A stretch of DNA of 64,000 bases from Pomphorhynchus laevis (Eukaryota; Acanthocephala; Palaeacanthocephala; Echinorhynchida; Pomphorhynchidae), in assembly GCA_012934845.2 (NCBI GenBank), contig WNNJ02000811.1, forward strand, positions 1 to 64,000. Reading direction: 5' to 3'. Shown here in pieces: positions 51,179 through 61,408 of this stretch (the stretch's first letter is position 1; every line of letters starts with the position of its first letter). The position numbers and the translations under genes are program-made. A model generated the notes under the pieces. The model searched no databases, was not told where the DNA came from, and was given only the letters and a program-made list of their open reading frames with translations.

Positions 51179-51251
51179 TGTGCCCGCCCAGGCTCGAACT
51201 GGGGACCTTGTGCGTGTTAGGCACACGTGATAACCACTACACCACGGGCAC
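51179..51251 (-). tRNA. tRNA-Val (AAC)
   Basis: The minus strand reads GTGCCCG at the 5' end and CGGGCAC plus discriminator A at the 3' end, a perfect 7-bp acceptor stem. A box TGGTGTAGTGG, anticodon loop CTAACAC closed by TGTGC/GCACA, and B box GTTCGAGCC are all present. It closely follows animal tRNA-Val(AAC) and has no intron. A run of four T (51,174-51,177 region, minus strand) follows and can serve as the RNA polymerase III terminator. It stands alone between LINE fragments. Confidence 0.95.
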
Positions 51252-52400
51252 GGGACTATAACATATGCATCTCCACCAGATAGAAGTTTAAGGGTAGAAG
51301 CACCTCCCAAATTCCACTGAAGGATATTCAGTGAAAAGGCTCACGAGTACTCTGCATTGTGGACGATTAGTTGGATAGGAGATTGCCAACCTAGACGGAA
51401 CTAAGTGCAGGAGCGCTGCCCCCACCACTAGCTCTATCCAGAGTCGGTACTTGCCCCTGACAATTGTAATTTTCCGAATTACAATCATTGCACAGTTTTA
51501 AATAGCTTCAAATCAAGCTTACGGTTTTATAAAAGTCATTGCAGGTTTCTAAAAGAGCATCCACGCATTTTAAATATGCACAACTTCAAAACAAGTGGAA
51601 ATATATTAAAAACTTTTGATGACCTTAGAAACTCGCATAGATCTAAAACGCGTTCATAGAAAATGCTAATGACTTTGAAAATTATATATTTTTCTCAAGC
51701 CAATCCTCATCAGTGGCATCATCATAACACATCCAAAATTTCTAAATTAGGGGAATTCATCATATTTTCAAATACTACATTAACTCAACATCCTCGCAAC
51801 ATATATATGCATAGTATGTTAACATTATTCGATTTAAGTACATAACCGTGCCGAAAACAGAAGTCCACTTAGCCATCAGAGGTCGACCATTGAGAGTAAT
51901 TAATTGAAAGAGTACTATACCAAAAAACTTAAACATAACATATTGAAGTGCCAAGTAAGCAGTGACAATACGGCAACCCCCAATGAACCTAATTTAAGGT
52001 TTATTGAAACTAAATGTATGATACTTAAATTTCCTACCGGTTTTGATTATAAACTACTTTTAAACAATTCGTGATCAAGCATATATATGGAAGAATATTA
52101 AACTTTGTCAAGATGAGTATTTTTTGCTAATTTCCAAGAACAGAATCTTTAATAATAAGCTCATAGACGATATTTAAACTCGGCACTACAATTCAATTTA
52201 AAATTATTACAATTATAAATTGAATTATTGTATCAATACAATTCTAAAGAAATTTTTGCTATTTTCCAAAAACGAAATCTTTTATAATAAGCCCTAAGAT
52301 GATATTTAACCCCGGCATCACACTAAGAAACTAAGAGAATTTGAAGCGTGCATATAGACACAGATGCTGATATTGAAGACGATCGTATAGTATTCAGTTT
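51252..52400. other. Unassigned region with a 68-bp direct repeat
   Basis: Bases 51,260-51,490 have balanced composition and one short minus-strand ORF of no known family. AT-rich DNA follows. A segment of about 68 bp starting TTTTTGCTA occurs at 52,121-52,190 and again at 52,253-52,323, both containing AAGAT- or AGACGATATTTAA. Confidence 0.4.
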
Positions 52401-53033
52401 TTATACATTCAAACATTATTATACATTGAACAACATACGAGCATTAGCTCAAATAGCTGGCTCACAATAAGTTCGTAAATAAATTAATTAGTTATTAAAA
52501 TAAGGAAATGCAACACGAAACATTGCTTGATCCATTCGTAGTCTTCTTTTAAAAGTATTAAGTGAATTGCATCCAACGGTGTCTGCATCAAGGTTGTTTC
52601 AAAGCTCAAAAATTCTTCTATCAAATTGCATCGCGCCCAATTTCTGTACTCTGTTTCTTCGAATAGTTAAAGAATGACCACGAAGAACATTTGAACCACG
52701 TAGTTGAACCCTACTCCGAAGAGGGTGATGAGGACGTTGGAATAAATGTCAAACAAGGCACATATCCATGTACCGACGGGTCCATGTGACGGTCTCAAGT
52801 CCTAATGATCTCAGTCTGTCTTAATAAGGCAGCGACATCACCGTTGGTGCTAGCTTTGTTGCCCTGCGAAGTACCCTATCTGATTTCTTATGTTCATGCA
52901 CAGAAAGTGGGTATACAACCGGAGCTGCATATAAAAGTCTACTCAATACATGTGCTAAAATCAGAGGCCGAAGAGCAATCGGATTAACGCGAACAAAAGC
53001 GCGTCGAATCATACCTATCATTTTATTGGAGTT
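52400..53033 (-). pseudogene. CR1-like LINE, 3' part (split by the L2-group insertion)
   Basis: The minus strand reads NSNKMIGMIRRAFVRVNPIA and RLLYAAPVVYPLSVHEHKK to a TAA after VMSLPY, then DRLRSLGLETVTWTRRYMD and later NWARCNLIEEFLSFETTL, all typical of the region after the polymerase in CR1-type LINEs. It continues the ORF that is cut at 57,716. The frame has at least three stops. Confidence 0.75.
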
Positions 53034-53071
53034 AATAATACAATAATACAAATTTATTTAATGTGGCAAAT

Positions 53072-53088
53072 GCGTACAAGCTGTACGC
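53072..53088 (-). promoter_or_regulatory. 3' UTR hairpin of the L2-group LINE
   Basis: The sense strand reads GCGTACA, loop GCT, TGTACGC. Related copies have GCGTGC-GCTG-GCACGC (50,258-50,273) and GCGTGCA-GCT-TGTACGC (60,773-60,789 and 61,440-61,456). The pairing is kept while bases change. In LINEs of this kind such a 3' stem-loop is likely to be the reverse transcriptase recognition site. Confidence 0.7.
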
Positions 53089-53117
53089 TTACAAGTCCAC
53101 AAACAAAAATGAGAAAG

Positions 53118-56027
53118 TCAGCCAGTTAAATTGTTAAAATGGGATCGGATTTGTCGTTTGAAGCACTGCATGGAAGTTGATTGGCGTATATGAATGGGCA
53201 GATGATTCCACGATAGAGGAGCAGCCACCAGGAAGGAGCGGAGTCCAAAGGAGGTAGAGTAGTTTGGGACATGTAAAAGAAGGGAATTACAGGAACGCAA
53301 GGAACAGTAAACAGGACGGGAATTATCAAGAAAAGGAAGGTTGAGAAATGAAGGGATATGAAAAGTTACAAGGCGGAAAGCAACGATAAGAAGACGAATT
53401 TGAACACGACAATAAATTGTAGGCAAATCGAGAGAAGCAAGATAGTAGGATGTGTGATCAAAACGACGAAGACGGAGGAGAATTCGGACAGCTGCGTTGA
53501 CGATGCGTTGTAGGGGAAGAAGAGTGGATTTAGGTGAGTTGGAAAATAGACTAAGACAATAATCGAGTCTAGAAAAAAGGAGAGATGATATGAGAGTCAT
53601 ACAAGAAGGGAAATCGATCAATCTACGAACTTGACGGAGGTTGCGGAGTATCAAGGTAGATGAGCGTACTTTATCTCTAACGAAAGGTTTAAGTGAAAGT
53701 CGGTTGTCAAAATGGAAGCCTAGGAAAACGAGATTATCAACGATAGGAAGAATTGTAGAATTTAATGATACGGAGGGAGGTTCGAAGCCGAGGCGTCGAG
53801 GTAGGATCCACATAATTTTGGATTTATCAGGATTCAGAGAAAGGCGAAGGGAAGAAAGATGATTGGAAATTGAGACAAGACAGTCGGAAGCAGAAACACT
53901 AAGATCGTGAATACGATAAACAGGTGCATGAGCATAGATGATAATGTCATCAGCATATTGCATAACATGGAAGTTAAATTTATGAGAAATCGAAGACAAA
54001 TCACCAAGAAGAAGAGAGAAAAGTATAGGGCCTAATACGGAGCCTTGCGGAACACCGGACGGAATGGACGAAGGATGGGAGAGAGAAGAGTTAGGATATA
54101 CGCGAAATGTACGGTTTGATAGATATGAAGAAAACCATGATACAGTGGGTAAAGAGAAGCCATAATCATGACGAAGGCGATGGAGAAGAATCGAGTGATC
54201 GACGATGTCAAAAGCAGACGATAGATCAAGAGAAACTATGACACTACATAATTTATGATCGCGCGATATGAGTAAGTCGTTATAAACTTTAAGACATGCA
54301 ATTTCGGTAGAGTAATTAGAGCGAAAAGCGGCTTGGAAGGGAGGAAATAAGTTAGAGGAAAAGAGATATATATTAACTTGCTTAAGAACGAGACGCTCAA
54401 GGAGTTTAGAGAGAGTTGGGAGAAGTGAAATAGGACGGTACGAAGATGGTAGTGAAGAGTCGAGAGATTGCTTTTTGATGAGAGGACGAACAGTGGCGCA
54501 TTTCCAGATGGAAGGAAATGTACGGCTACGGATGGACGAGTTGAACAATGTGGTTAGGAAGGGTAAGATAGAGGAGCAGATATTTTTAAGCAAGTGAGTG
54601 GGAATTGGGTCAGAAGGAGAGGTTTTATTAGGTAATGACATCAGAACCGAAGAAACTTCATCAGACGAAACGGGAAGAAGGTGGAATAGTTCTGGGAGGG
54701 AAGTATTTAAAGATAAGAGTGGGTACAAGGGGGCTATGGGTAGTAGGGAAAGTAAATTAGATAGCTTAGTTTGTAGATAAGAAGAAAATTCATCAGGATT
54801 TATATTACAAGGGGTAGATGATCGTGAAAGAAATAAGTTTAAGATTTTCCAATGAGATTTCGAGTTGGAAGATGACTCGAGTTGATTTCGCCAAAAGAGA
54901 GTACGTTTAGTACGTATAAGAATGAGATGTGAACGGCGTTGAGAAAAGTAGGAATCACGAAGATTTGGAGGAAGTGAGTTGGGTGAACGTTTAAGAAAGC
55001 GTTTATACATACGAAAAGAGTGACGGAGTCGACGCTTAGAAAGACTACAGTCTGAATCGAACCAGGGAGCATGGCGCAAGCGCTGGGAACGTCGAAGTCG
55101 ACTAGGTAGAAGGTTATTGAGGATCGACGTAAGTTCAGAATCAAACAGAATGCAGAGATCATCGGGAGAGAGATAGTTAAGAAGAAGCGAAAATAGTGAA
55201 GAATTGAGTAAGGCTGTGCAGAGAATAGGGATATCGAGAAGCTTCCAGGGTCGACTTGGTGTAGATAATGGTAAAGGCGGAGAAGGAGGATGGGGACGAG
55301 TAAGAGTAAGAGTGACAAGGAAATGATCGGACAAACCAGGATCAGTAATTGACAAGGAGGTATAGTCATTGAAGCAGTTAGGAACAGCAATGATGTCGAG
55401 AGCACCGCCGAGAATATGAGTTGGGCTTGTTGAAAGTAATTTATAGTTAAAATCAGAAAAAAGATTAGTTAAAGTGATAGAGTCAGAGTCAGACGGGCGA
55501 TCAAGACGAATGTTAAAGTCACCGAGAACAAAAGAAGGAGTATAAGACAATGAACAGTGAGACATTAGATCTGCAAGGTCGTTAAAGAAGATACGTGATG
55601 GGGCAACTGAACCTGGACGGTATACAATCACAAGTTCCAGAGGGAAAGGCGTTGATAATCTGCATATGAGTAATTCGAACGAGGTGTAACGGATGTTAAC
55701 GTTGATTTTACGTAAAGACATTGGGTGACGAGCAATGGCAACAATACCGCCATGGTTAGACGCAGTAGATGTATGAGATGTAATTTGACGAGCTGATTCA
55801 ACTAGAGAACAACCAGAGCGACATAGACGACGAATAGCAAGATCGTCGGAGTCAGTGTGCCAGGATTCGGTAATGCAGAGAATATCGATAGATAATTGAT
55901 CGAAGATATCGAGAAGCATATCAGCTTTATGAAGAATGGAGCGAGTATTGAATAGACTAAGACGAAAAGTATGCTTAGGAGCGAGATCGACTAGCGAAGA
56001 AGACAAGGGGGAGAGATGGGACGCCAT
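53118..56027 (-). CDS. LINE ORF2: endonuclease and reverse transcriptase, 969 residues
   Basis: Makes the nick and copies the LINE RNA at the target. Endonuclease (about residues 20-235): LSLFNTRSILHKAD, ITESW with the catalytic Glu, HGGIVAIAR, VIVYRPG, VLGDFNIRLD, and ITDPGLSDHFLV with the SDH triad. Reverse transcriptase (about 460-750): SPSDPIPTHLLK, SYRPISLLPTLSKLLERLV, VSLDLSSAFDIVDHSIL (first Asp), SGVPQGSVLGPILF, and MQYADDIIIYAHAP (YADD). The end, FLVAAPLSWNHLPIHIRQS then FKRQIRSHF, is the tail typical of L2 and related clades. No stop or shift was seen. The start used is ATG at 56,027; upstream the frame is closed within about 40 codons. Confidence 0.93.
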   Translation of the reverse strand: MASHLSPLSSSLVDLAPKHTFRLSLFNTRSILHKADMLLDIFDQLSIDILCITESWHTDSDDLAIRRLCRSGCSLVESARQITSHTSTASNHGGIVAIARHPMSLRKINVNIRYTSFELLICRLSTPFPLELVIVYRPGSVAPSRIFFNDLADLMSHCSLSYTPSFVLGDFNIRLDRPSDSDSITLTNLFSDFNYKLLSTSPTHILGGALDIIAVPNCFNDYTSLSITDPGLSDHFLVTLTLTRPHPPSPPLPLSTPSRPWKLLDIPILCTALLNSSLFSLLLNYLSPDDLCILFDSELTSILNNLLPSRLRRSQRLRHAPWFDSDCSLSKRRLRHSFRMYKRFLKRSPNSLPPNLRDSYFSQRRSHLILIRTKRTLFWRNQLESSSNSKSHWKILNLFLSRSSTPCNINPDEFSSYLQTKLSNLLSLLPIAPLYPLLSLNTSLPELFHLLPVSSDEVSSVLMSLPNKTSPSDPIPTHLLKNICSSILPFLTTLFNSSIRSRTFPSIWKCATVRPLIKKQSLDSSLPSSYRPISLLPTLSKLLERLVLKQVNIYLFSSNLFPPFQAAFRSNYSTEIACLKVYNDLLISRDHKLCSVIVSLDLSSAFDIVDHSILLHRLRHDYGFSLPTVSWFSSYLSNRTFRVYPNSSLSHPSSIPSGVPQGSVLGPILFSLLLGDLSSISHKFNFHVMQYADDIIIYAHAPVYRIHDLSVSASDCLVSISNHLSSLRLSLNPDKSKIMWILPRRLGFEPPSVSLNSTILPIVDNLVFLGFHFDNRLSLKPFVRDKVRSSTLILRNLRQVRRLIDFPSCMTLISSLLFSRLDYCLSLFSNSPKSTLLPLQRIVNAAVRILLRLRRFDHTSYYLASLDLPTIYCRVQIRLLIVAFRLVTFHIPSFLNLPFLDNSRPVYCSLRSCNSLLLHVPNYSTSFGLRSFLVAAPLSWNHLPIHIRQSTSMQCFKRQIRSHFNNLTG

Positions 56028-56099
56028 CGAATTTTTGGCCTTGTGTGAAGAACGTGAAAATTTCCGTTGATTTTACGTATAGATAAGGATGACTCGCCG

Positions 56100-57313
56100 T
56101 TTGTTTCACGTCGATGTTTTTCAATGCGAGCTAAATTGAGCTGGGCAATATCAGAAGGGAGCGGTCAGGAAAGATACGGCAAGTAGATGAAGTGGTAAGA
56201 AGTTTAAAACGTTGGGAGAGTACCGAAGAGGCATGTGAACTATGTCGGAAAACGATTTTTAAGAGTGGAGGACTGAGATGATTTGATTTAGTGGGTTTGT
56301 TTAAACGAATAAAGGATACAGGAGCGATATTATTGAAGAGTGATGGGTTATCATCAGGAAGAATGGTTGCTAGGATAGACCTGAAAGCAGATACATCATC
56401 ATCGAGGCGAGATTGTGGAGAAGCAGATTCGGAAAGCTTTAAGTTTGATATGATTATACAGCGATCGCGCGAAGGAAAACGATTTCGTGGAAGTGGTGGA
56501 CGGACAGAGCTGGTTGGAGTCGAGGTAGATGAGCAGATAGAAGTGGAAATGACAGGGGTGCTTGATAAAGAATTAATATTGGTTGGAGCAAGTGTGACAG
56601 GAGCGGGGTGTTGAATCGGTTGATCAGAGATGTGACTGGATATGATTTTAAATGAAGGATGTAACTTATTGGGAAGTGTTACGTGGGAGGTAGAGTAAGG
56701 AGAATTAAAATAGGTTGGGGCATGAGTGACAGGAATGGAGTGTTGAATTAGTTGATCGGAAATGTTACTGGAAATGATTTTGATGGAAGGGTGTAAATTA
56801 TTGAGAGGTGATACAGGGGGTCGAGTAAGGAGTTCGTGAGGAGAATAAAGAAGTTTGAGATTTATTTAGATTGGGGGAGGAATAGGAAAGAGGAGGTACG
56901 AGATGAAAAGCTTTGCCGTTAGCATTGTTAGAATGAGAAAGATTAATGGAAGTTTGGTACGTAGTTGAACGAGGAGTGTGTGAGAGAGTAGGTTCAATAA
57001 TGGGATTATATGATGCGAAGTCAGTTGTTGATGCGAGGGAAACATCTAAAACAGCATTGGTCTGAGTGGTAGTGTGTGATACAGGAGTAGATGAGCAGGA
57101 TAACTGTAGTAGTCGTACTGATGTACAAAAACCGCAAGTGAAATGTTTACGTTTATACACCGAGTGGTCGGATATTTTAACACGAACAAGTGTCCATACA
57201 TCGCAATCTTTGGAATCGCATCCAACTTCAAAGCTGGTATAACCATCATTGCATTCAGATGTGGAAGATTGTTGATCAGGAACAGGGATCTGAGATCGCG
57301 CTTTTTTAGGCAT
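56100..57313 (-). pseudogene. LINE ORF1 (zinc-finger and RNA-binding protein), one frameshift
   Basis: Starts MPKKARSQIPVPDQQ at 57,313. A finger follows: VGCDSKDCDVWTLVRV, then FTCGFC, giving CX4C and CX2C with an invariant VWT. A long Ser/Thr-rich linker repeats itself (HPSIKIISS-ISDQ-IQH occurs twice). The C-terminal part, RDRCIIISNLKLSES and VFRHSSHASSVLSQRFKLL, resembles the RRM-like domain of CR1 ORF1 proteins. The N-terminal 171 residues end at 56,798 through a 1-base shift near 56,815; the remainder is open in another frame. Confidence 0.75.
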
Positions 57314-57360
57314 GACCTTTTATCGATAGATTGAGCTCAATCCGCGAGCGTAGCGAGCGG

Positions 57361-57676
57361 AACTGACAGGAATAATCTGGAACTGACAGGAATAATCTGG
57401 AACTGACAGGAATAATCTGGAACTGACAGGAATAATCTGGAACTGACAGGAATAATCTGGAACTGACAGGAATAATCTGGAACTGACAGGAATAATCTGG
57501 AACTGACAGGAATAATCTGGAACTGACAGGAATAATCTGGAACTGACAGGAATAATCTGGAACTGACAGGAATAATCTGGAACTGACAGGAATAATCTGG
57601 AACTGACAGGAATAATCTGGAACTGACAGGAATAATCTGGAACTGACAGGAATAATCTGGAACTGACAGGAATAAT
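57361..57676 (-). repeat. 20-bp tandem array in the LINE 5' UTR (15 perfect copies)
   Basis: Sense unit CCAGATTATTCCTGTCAGTT. Fifteen consecutive copies are identical, with a partial sixteenth. It lies between the target duplication at 57,716 and the ORF1 start at 57,313, so it belongs to the inserted element. The unit length is not a multiple of three and has no stop in the sense strand, so all three frames stay open; the resulting FLSVPDYSCQFQIIPVSSR-type ORFs are not evidence of a protein. Between array and ORF1 lies a GC-rich segment with a repeated GCGAGCG. Confidence 0.9.
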
Positions 57677-57715
57677 TGTATGTTTATAAGAAACCAAAAT
57701 TTTTTTAAGGTATTG

Positions 57716-59025
57716 TGGAGTTGGCACAAGTTTGATCAGTGTGCTTTTTAGTTGATAAATTAGAGGTAACCCATACTCCTAAATCTTTGTAATTATCGAC
57801 ACTTTCCACAATACAGCCCTTATATGTGTAACAAGCTGATGTTAGTTGCTTGCGAGCATTACTAATAATACGCATGTGTTTGCATTTCGAAACATTTATC
57901 ACAAGCTTGTTAGACGCCGCCCACAACTCCACATTATCTATGTCAGTTTGCAAATTATCAACATCCTCACATGAATGAATGGGCCGCCATATTTTTAAGT
58001 CATCTGCATACAAACATGATCGAGAGCGAATGCACCCAGGCAAATCGTTAACATAAATGCTGAATAAAAGCGGACCCAAAACTGAACCTTGAGGCACTCC
58101 AATATGACATTCTCTAGACAGACAATGACCAATCGACAAGTACTCGAAAGCAACGATCACGAAGAAATTCTCTAATCCAATCAACCATTATGTTTGGGAG
58201 TCCAGTATTGACAAGTTTCTGAAGAAGTAGACCATGATCTACTATATCAAAAGCTTTTGAAAAGTCAAAGAATATAATGTCTGTATCGGTATAGTGTGCC
58301 TTATTCGCTGTCCAATCAAGATGAGCATCAAGTAAATTTGAAGCAGTTGAATAACCCTCCCGAAATCCGTGCTGATTAGGGACTAAAATTTTTCCTACAC
58401 GAAAAAACTCAAACATGTAGCGATGTACAAACCTCTCCAATACTCTACATCAAATGCAGGTAATGCTCACCGGCCTATAATTCTCGACAGAAGAGCGATC
58501 TCCATTCGTGAAGTAGGGAAGAACAATTGACTGCTTCCACACATTAGGAAGAGATCTTTCTAAGATTGACTTGCGAAAAATTGCACAGAGATGAACACAA
58601 ATTGAGCCTGCTAATCTGCGCAGATAAATAGAAGGTAGTAAGTCACAACCTCTGGAATTATTTGCTTTTAGACGGCGTAATTCGGAATAGACTTTAGCTG
58701 GCGTTATCAAATTGTCAAGGTCCAACTCAAGACACGTGTCAGAGTAAGTGTTCAGCACACTAGATTCCACACAAAAAGTTTCATGTTCATTTGCGGGCTC
58801 TACTGAAGTGCAATAGTGTACCGCAAACTCTTCAGCTAGGTCATTCGCATAAATGTCATAGAAGTAGTGACAAATTGAAGAATCAACAGCTTTCTTACTT
58901 GATAGGTACTGAAAAATGACCTTTAAATCGTATTTACACTTGTTAGCTAATGCATTCTCAAATGCACACCGCTTCTTTGTCTTCAATGAATTGAATAAAT
59001 TTCTTGTCTGTTTAAAAGCATCTCA
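57716..59025 (-). pseudogene. CR1-like LINE, 5' part of the split copy
   Basis: Reverse transcriptase region: a lead-in with LKANNSRGCDLLPSIYLRRL, SIVLPYFTNGDRSSVENYRP, QHGFREGYSTASNLLD, IIFFDFSKAFDIVDHGLLL (first Asp), GVPQGSVLGPLLFSIYVNDL, and SCLYADDLKIW. There is no endonuclease; the copy starts near 59,025, so it was truncated at the 5' end on insertion. Three frames are used in turn, with breaks near 58,445 and 58,150. The 3' part resumes at 53,026 beyond the inserted L2-group element. Confidence 0.8.
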
Positions 59026-59328
59026 ATAAAATCAGAAACTAATTGGACACTATACATCAATACAAATCAAATTTCATGTCTTTATGGTACGATCCTTAAT
59101 AAATTTTGCTTAATGATCGCAACTTTCCAGTTTTTGGAAAATTCACCGCCTACATTCAATTGCAAGTAAATCCTATTCACGCAATTCACTGCCAATCTTG
59201 CAGCTCCTTACCTAAAGTTCACTATCAGTTAACAGTTTGATAATTAGGAAATTATGCATTAGCAACTATGCGTATTTAAGATAATGACCAGTTGAAATAT
59301 ACTGTGAATGCCGCAAACAGCAAACAAT

Positions 59329-59630
59329 TTAGGAAAACGGCGTATTTTCATAAGTAACTGTGTGTATTTCAAAAAGTCCAATTGCAGAAAATATACATTG
59401 GAACTGTACGCAACACCAAAAAAGTCCAGAGTACATGTAACCAAGGTGGGTGGCAAAATGTGTAACACTTAAAAATAAGTATATCGTGACTACCGCCAAA
59501 ATTATGCAGCCTAGATTTATGAACGAGTTGGTATACAAGTGAGGGAGTTTAAGATACTCGTCCAATTCAATATCACAGTGATTTTGTTGGATGCAGTCAA
59601 TTCGCAAAGCGGAACTTATAAAGATAGATA
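59329..59630 (-). CDS. Possible last exon of an unidentified multi-pass membrane protein
   Basis: Follows a good acceptor (TTGTTCTTTTCAG) and stays open for about 100 codons to TAA. It shows SSALRIDCIQQNHCDIELDE, a hydrophobic segment INLGCIILAVVTIYLFLSV, a Tyr/His turn, and a second hydrophobic segment FWCCVQFQCIFSAIGLF. I do not recognise the family. Composition and the splice site make it a better candidate than the chance ORFs around it. No upstream exon was identified. Confidence 0.35.
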
Positions 59631-59755
59631 CTGAAAAGAACAAGGATAAACATGAGATACCAAACTATTTTCGGGAGTTATTACCAGACTATTTCTGGGA
59701 GTTATTTTTGGGAAATATGAAGATCTTAATCATGTAGTTCATGATCATGTTGATC

Positions 59756-60018
59756 TCATTCTTGAAAAAGGGACGATAAAAGCATGCCGCAAATTTTTTG
59801 ATCTAAATTAAGCAGAATTATTATTCCTTTTGACGAATTAACTATCCCACTGATTGGGTTAATACGGAAGTATGATGCTAATGCAAGTTTCGTTTTAAAG
59901 TGCGAAAGCTTCCTGTGATATTGCACAAATAGAGAGGCATTTATATGCATTCCAAGAGTTACGTGACCGGTATTTTTTCTCCAGTGGTTCAAAAGCTCTT
60001 GGTTTATTTTGAAGATAC
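59756..60018 (-). CDS. Possible last exon of a porin-like (VDAC/Tom40) protein
   Basis: The acceptor TACTATCCAG at 60,019 opens a frame of about 87 codons to TGA at 59,756. The end reads TKLALASYFRINPISGIVNS, then SKGIIILLNLDQKICGMLLS. The order A-x-Y-x-I-x-P....VNSS.G.I.L...Q......LLSSL resembles the last strands of mitochondrial porins (human VDAC1: [20 protein letters not shown]). The match is short and rests on spacing and a few residues. A second frame across the same exon is open for about 40 codons. No upstream exons were found. Confidence 0.3.
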
Positions 60019-60733
60019 CTGGATAGTACATTCAAATAGAAGTTAGTGTCGTCAACCATCCAATTTATGCAGGAAAATTAGAACATATGGTAATGTTAAA
60101 TTAGAACATATGGTAATGAAAATTAGAACATATGTGACTGGTAATTCGCCTAAACAGACGAACTGCACTTGAGCATTTGAAGAACAGATTACACGAACAT
60201 TTGGAAATTTATCAACTCGCTAAGAATATTAAATCAAGTTAGATTTGATCACTACTTCGCTAGTCAGAGATTTCCAAAGTAAAATAAAATATCGAGATTG
60301 CGTCCGACGAGTTCAAAGAATTGTCAAAACGAAAATATTATTAATTATTTATGTGGAGTAGCTCATCCCATTTCATATATACCATTTCTGCTTATACGTA
60401 TAAGCTGAATTGATATTGCAACTAGATAATCCATTTAACCAATGAAACGATAACCAGAAAATATCCATTTTGTTTCTTTTAAAAAAGAAATGATGGAATT
60501 TAAAAAGGATGGAATTAAAGAAACAGCAATTTATTCGAGAAAAAGCTTCATTTCTAAATTTAACCATTTTATCAAATAAATTTTCGTTTTTTAGTTCCAT
60601 TCAATAACAAGTCATTTGAAAATAAATAATCAAATCATATTATTGACTTTATTAAATAATAAATAAAATTTACAAATTGGAATTACAATTTTGAATCAAT
60701 ATTCGATAAATATTTATGTACTTATTAATGCGA
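60019..60733. other. Region without an identified gene
   Basis: A short phrase AAATTAGAACATATG-(G)TAATG is repeated three times at 60,077-60,140. A 75-codon minus-strand ORF (60,373-60,600) is AT-biased and unrecognised. If the exons at 59.3-60.0 kb are real, upstream exons may lie here. Confidence 0.35.
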
Positions 60734-61119
60734 TATTTTATTAATAATGCAAATTTATTTAAAGTAGCAAATGCGTACAAGCTGCACGCTTACAAGTCCA
60801 CTAACAAAAAATGAAAAAGTCAAGCAGATAAATTGTTTAAATGAGATCGGATTTGTCGTTTGAAGCACGGGAGGGAAGTTGATTGGCGTATATGAATGGG
60901 CAGATGATTCCACGATAGAGGAGCAGCCACCAGGAAGTTTGTAGATAAGAAGAAAATTCATCAGGATTTATATTACAAGGGGTAGATGATCGTGAAAGAA
61001 TAGAGTTTAAGATTTTCAAGTGAGATTTAGAGTTGGAAGATGACTCGAGTTGATTTCGCCAAAAGCGATTACGTTTATTACGTATAAGAATGAGATGTGA
61101 ACGGCTTAGAGAAAAGTAG
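60734..61119 (-). mobile_element. L2-group LINE fragment with internal deletion
   Basis: Has the family 3' end (tail, hairpin, HLPIHIRQS region) up to 60,937. It then jumps to sequence that in the full-length copy lies about 1.5 kb further 5' (PDEFSSYLQT region), and ends 5'-truncated near 61,119. The removed piece does not begin GT or end AG. Confidence 0.8.
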
Positions 61120-61408
61120 GTCCGAGTAATTAGTTATGGCGGAGAATTATTATAGGGGAGGCTGTATATATTAGTGCGCCACTATATGCGCTGTTTCCAT
61201 TATTCGAGATATATTATTCCCATTATTATATCATCATTATTATATTATTTCCATTATTCGAGACTTATGTTCTAAGAGCTGTTGTCTATTAAAAGGATCC
61301 TTCAGGCTAGCAATGAAGGCTTCTCTGATTGCTTCATCATCATGTACTTTTGTTGATACCTCTTTAAAATCGCAGTATTTTGGTAGTTAATTGAGTTGAC
61401 GTATATAT
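61120..61408. other. Spacer between two LINE fragments
   Basis: AT-rich; a phrase TTATTCGAGA-ATATTATTCCCATTATTAT is locally repeated. No gene seen. Confidence 0.35.

Larger units (their letters stand above)
53034..57715 (-). mobile_element. L2/CR1-group LINE, full length and nearly intact
   Basis: Bounded by the 7-bp direct repeat TGGAGTT (plus strand) at 53,027-53,033 and 57,716-57,722. Its insertion splits a CR1-like LINE, whose reading frame becomes continuous across a single copy of the repeat. Order from the 5' end: short leader, 15 identical 20-bp repeats, ORF1, ORF2, 3' UTR with hairpin, and a tail of TATTATTG type. ORF2 is open throughout; ORF1 has one apparent frameshift. It is the youngest LINE in the window. 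Confidence 0.9.

Noticed and set aside
51160-51251. tRNA-derived SINE
   Set aside because: The tRNA is intact with a perfect acceptor stem and a T run after it. No SINE body or tail follows and no second copy is in the window.
54598-54780. Plus-strand ORFs across 53-57 kb, including 56,291-56,614
   Set aside because: They are antisense shadows of the LINE ORF2 and ORF1.
57320-57729. Two long minus-strand ORFs of about 130 residues with a repeated PDYSCQFQIIPVSSRLFLSV pattern
   Set aside because: They are translations of the 20-bp tandem array, which has no stop in any sense frame. They are not a repeat protein.
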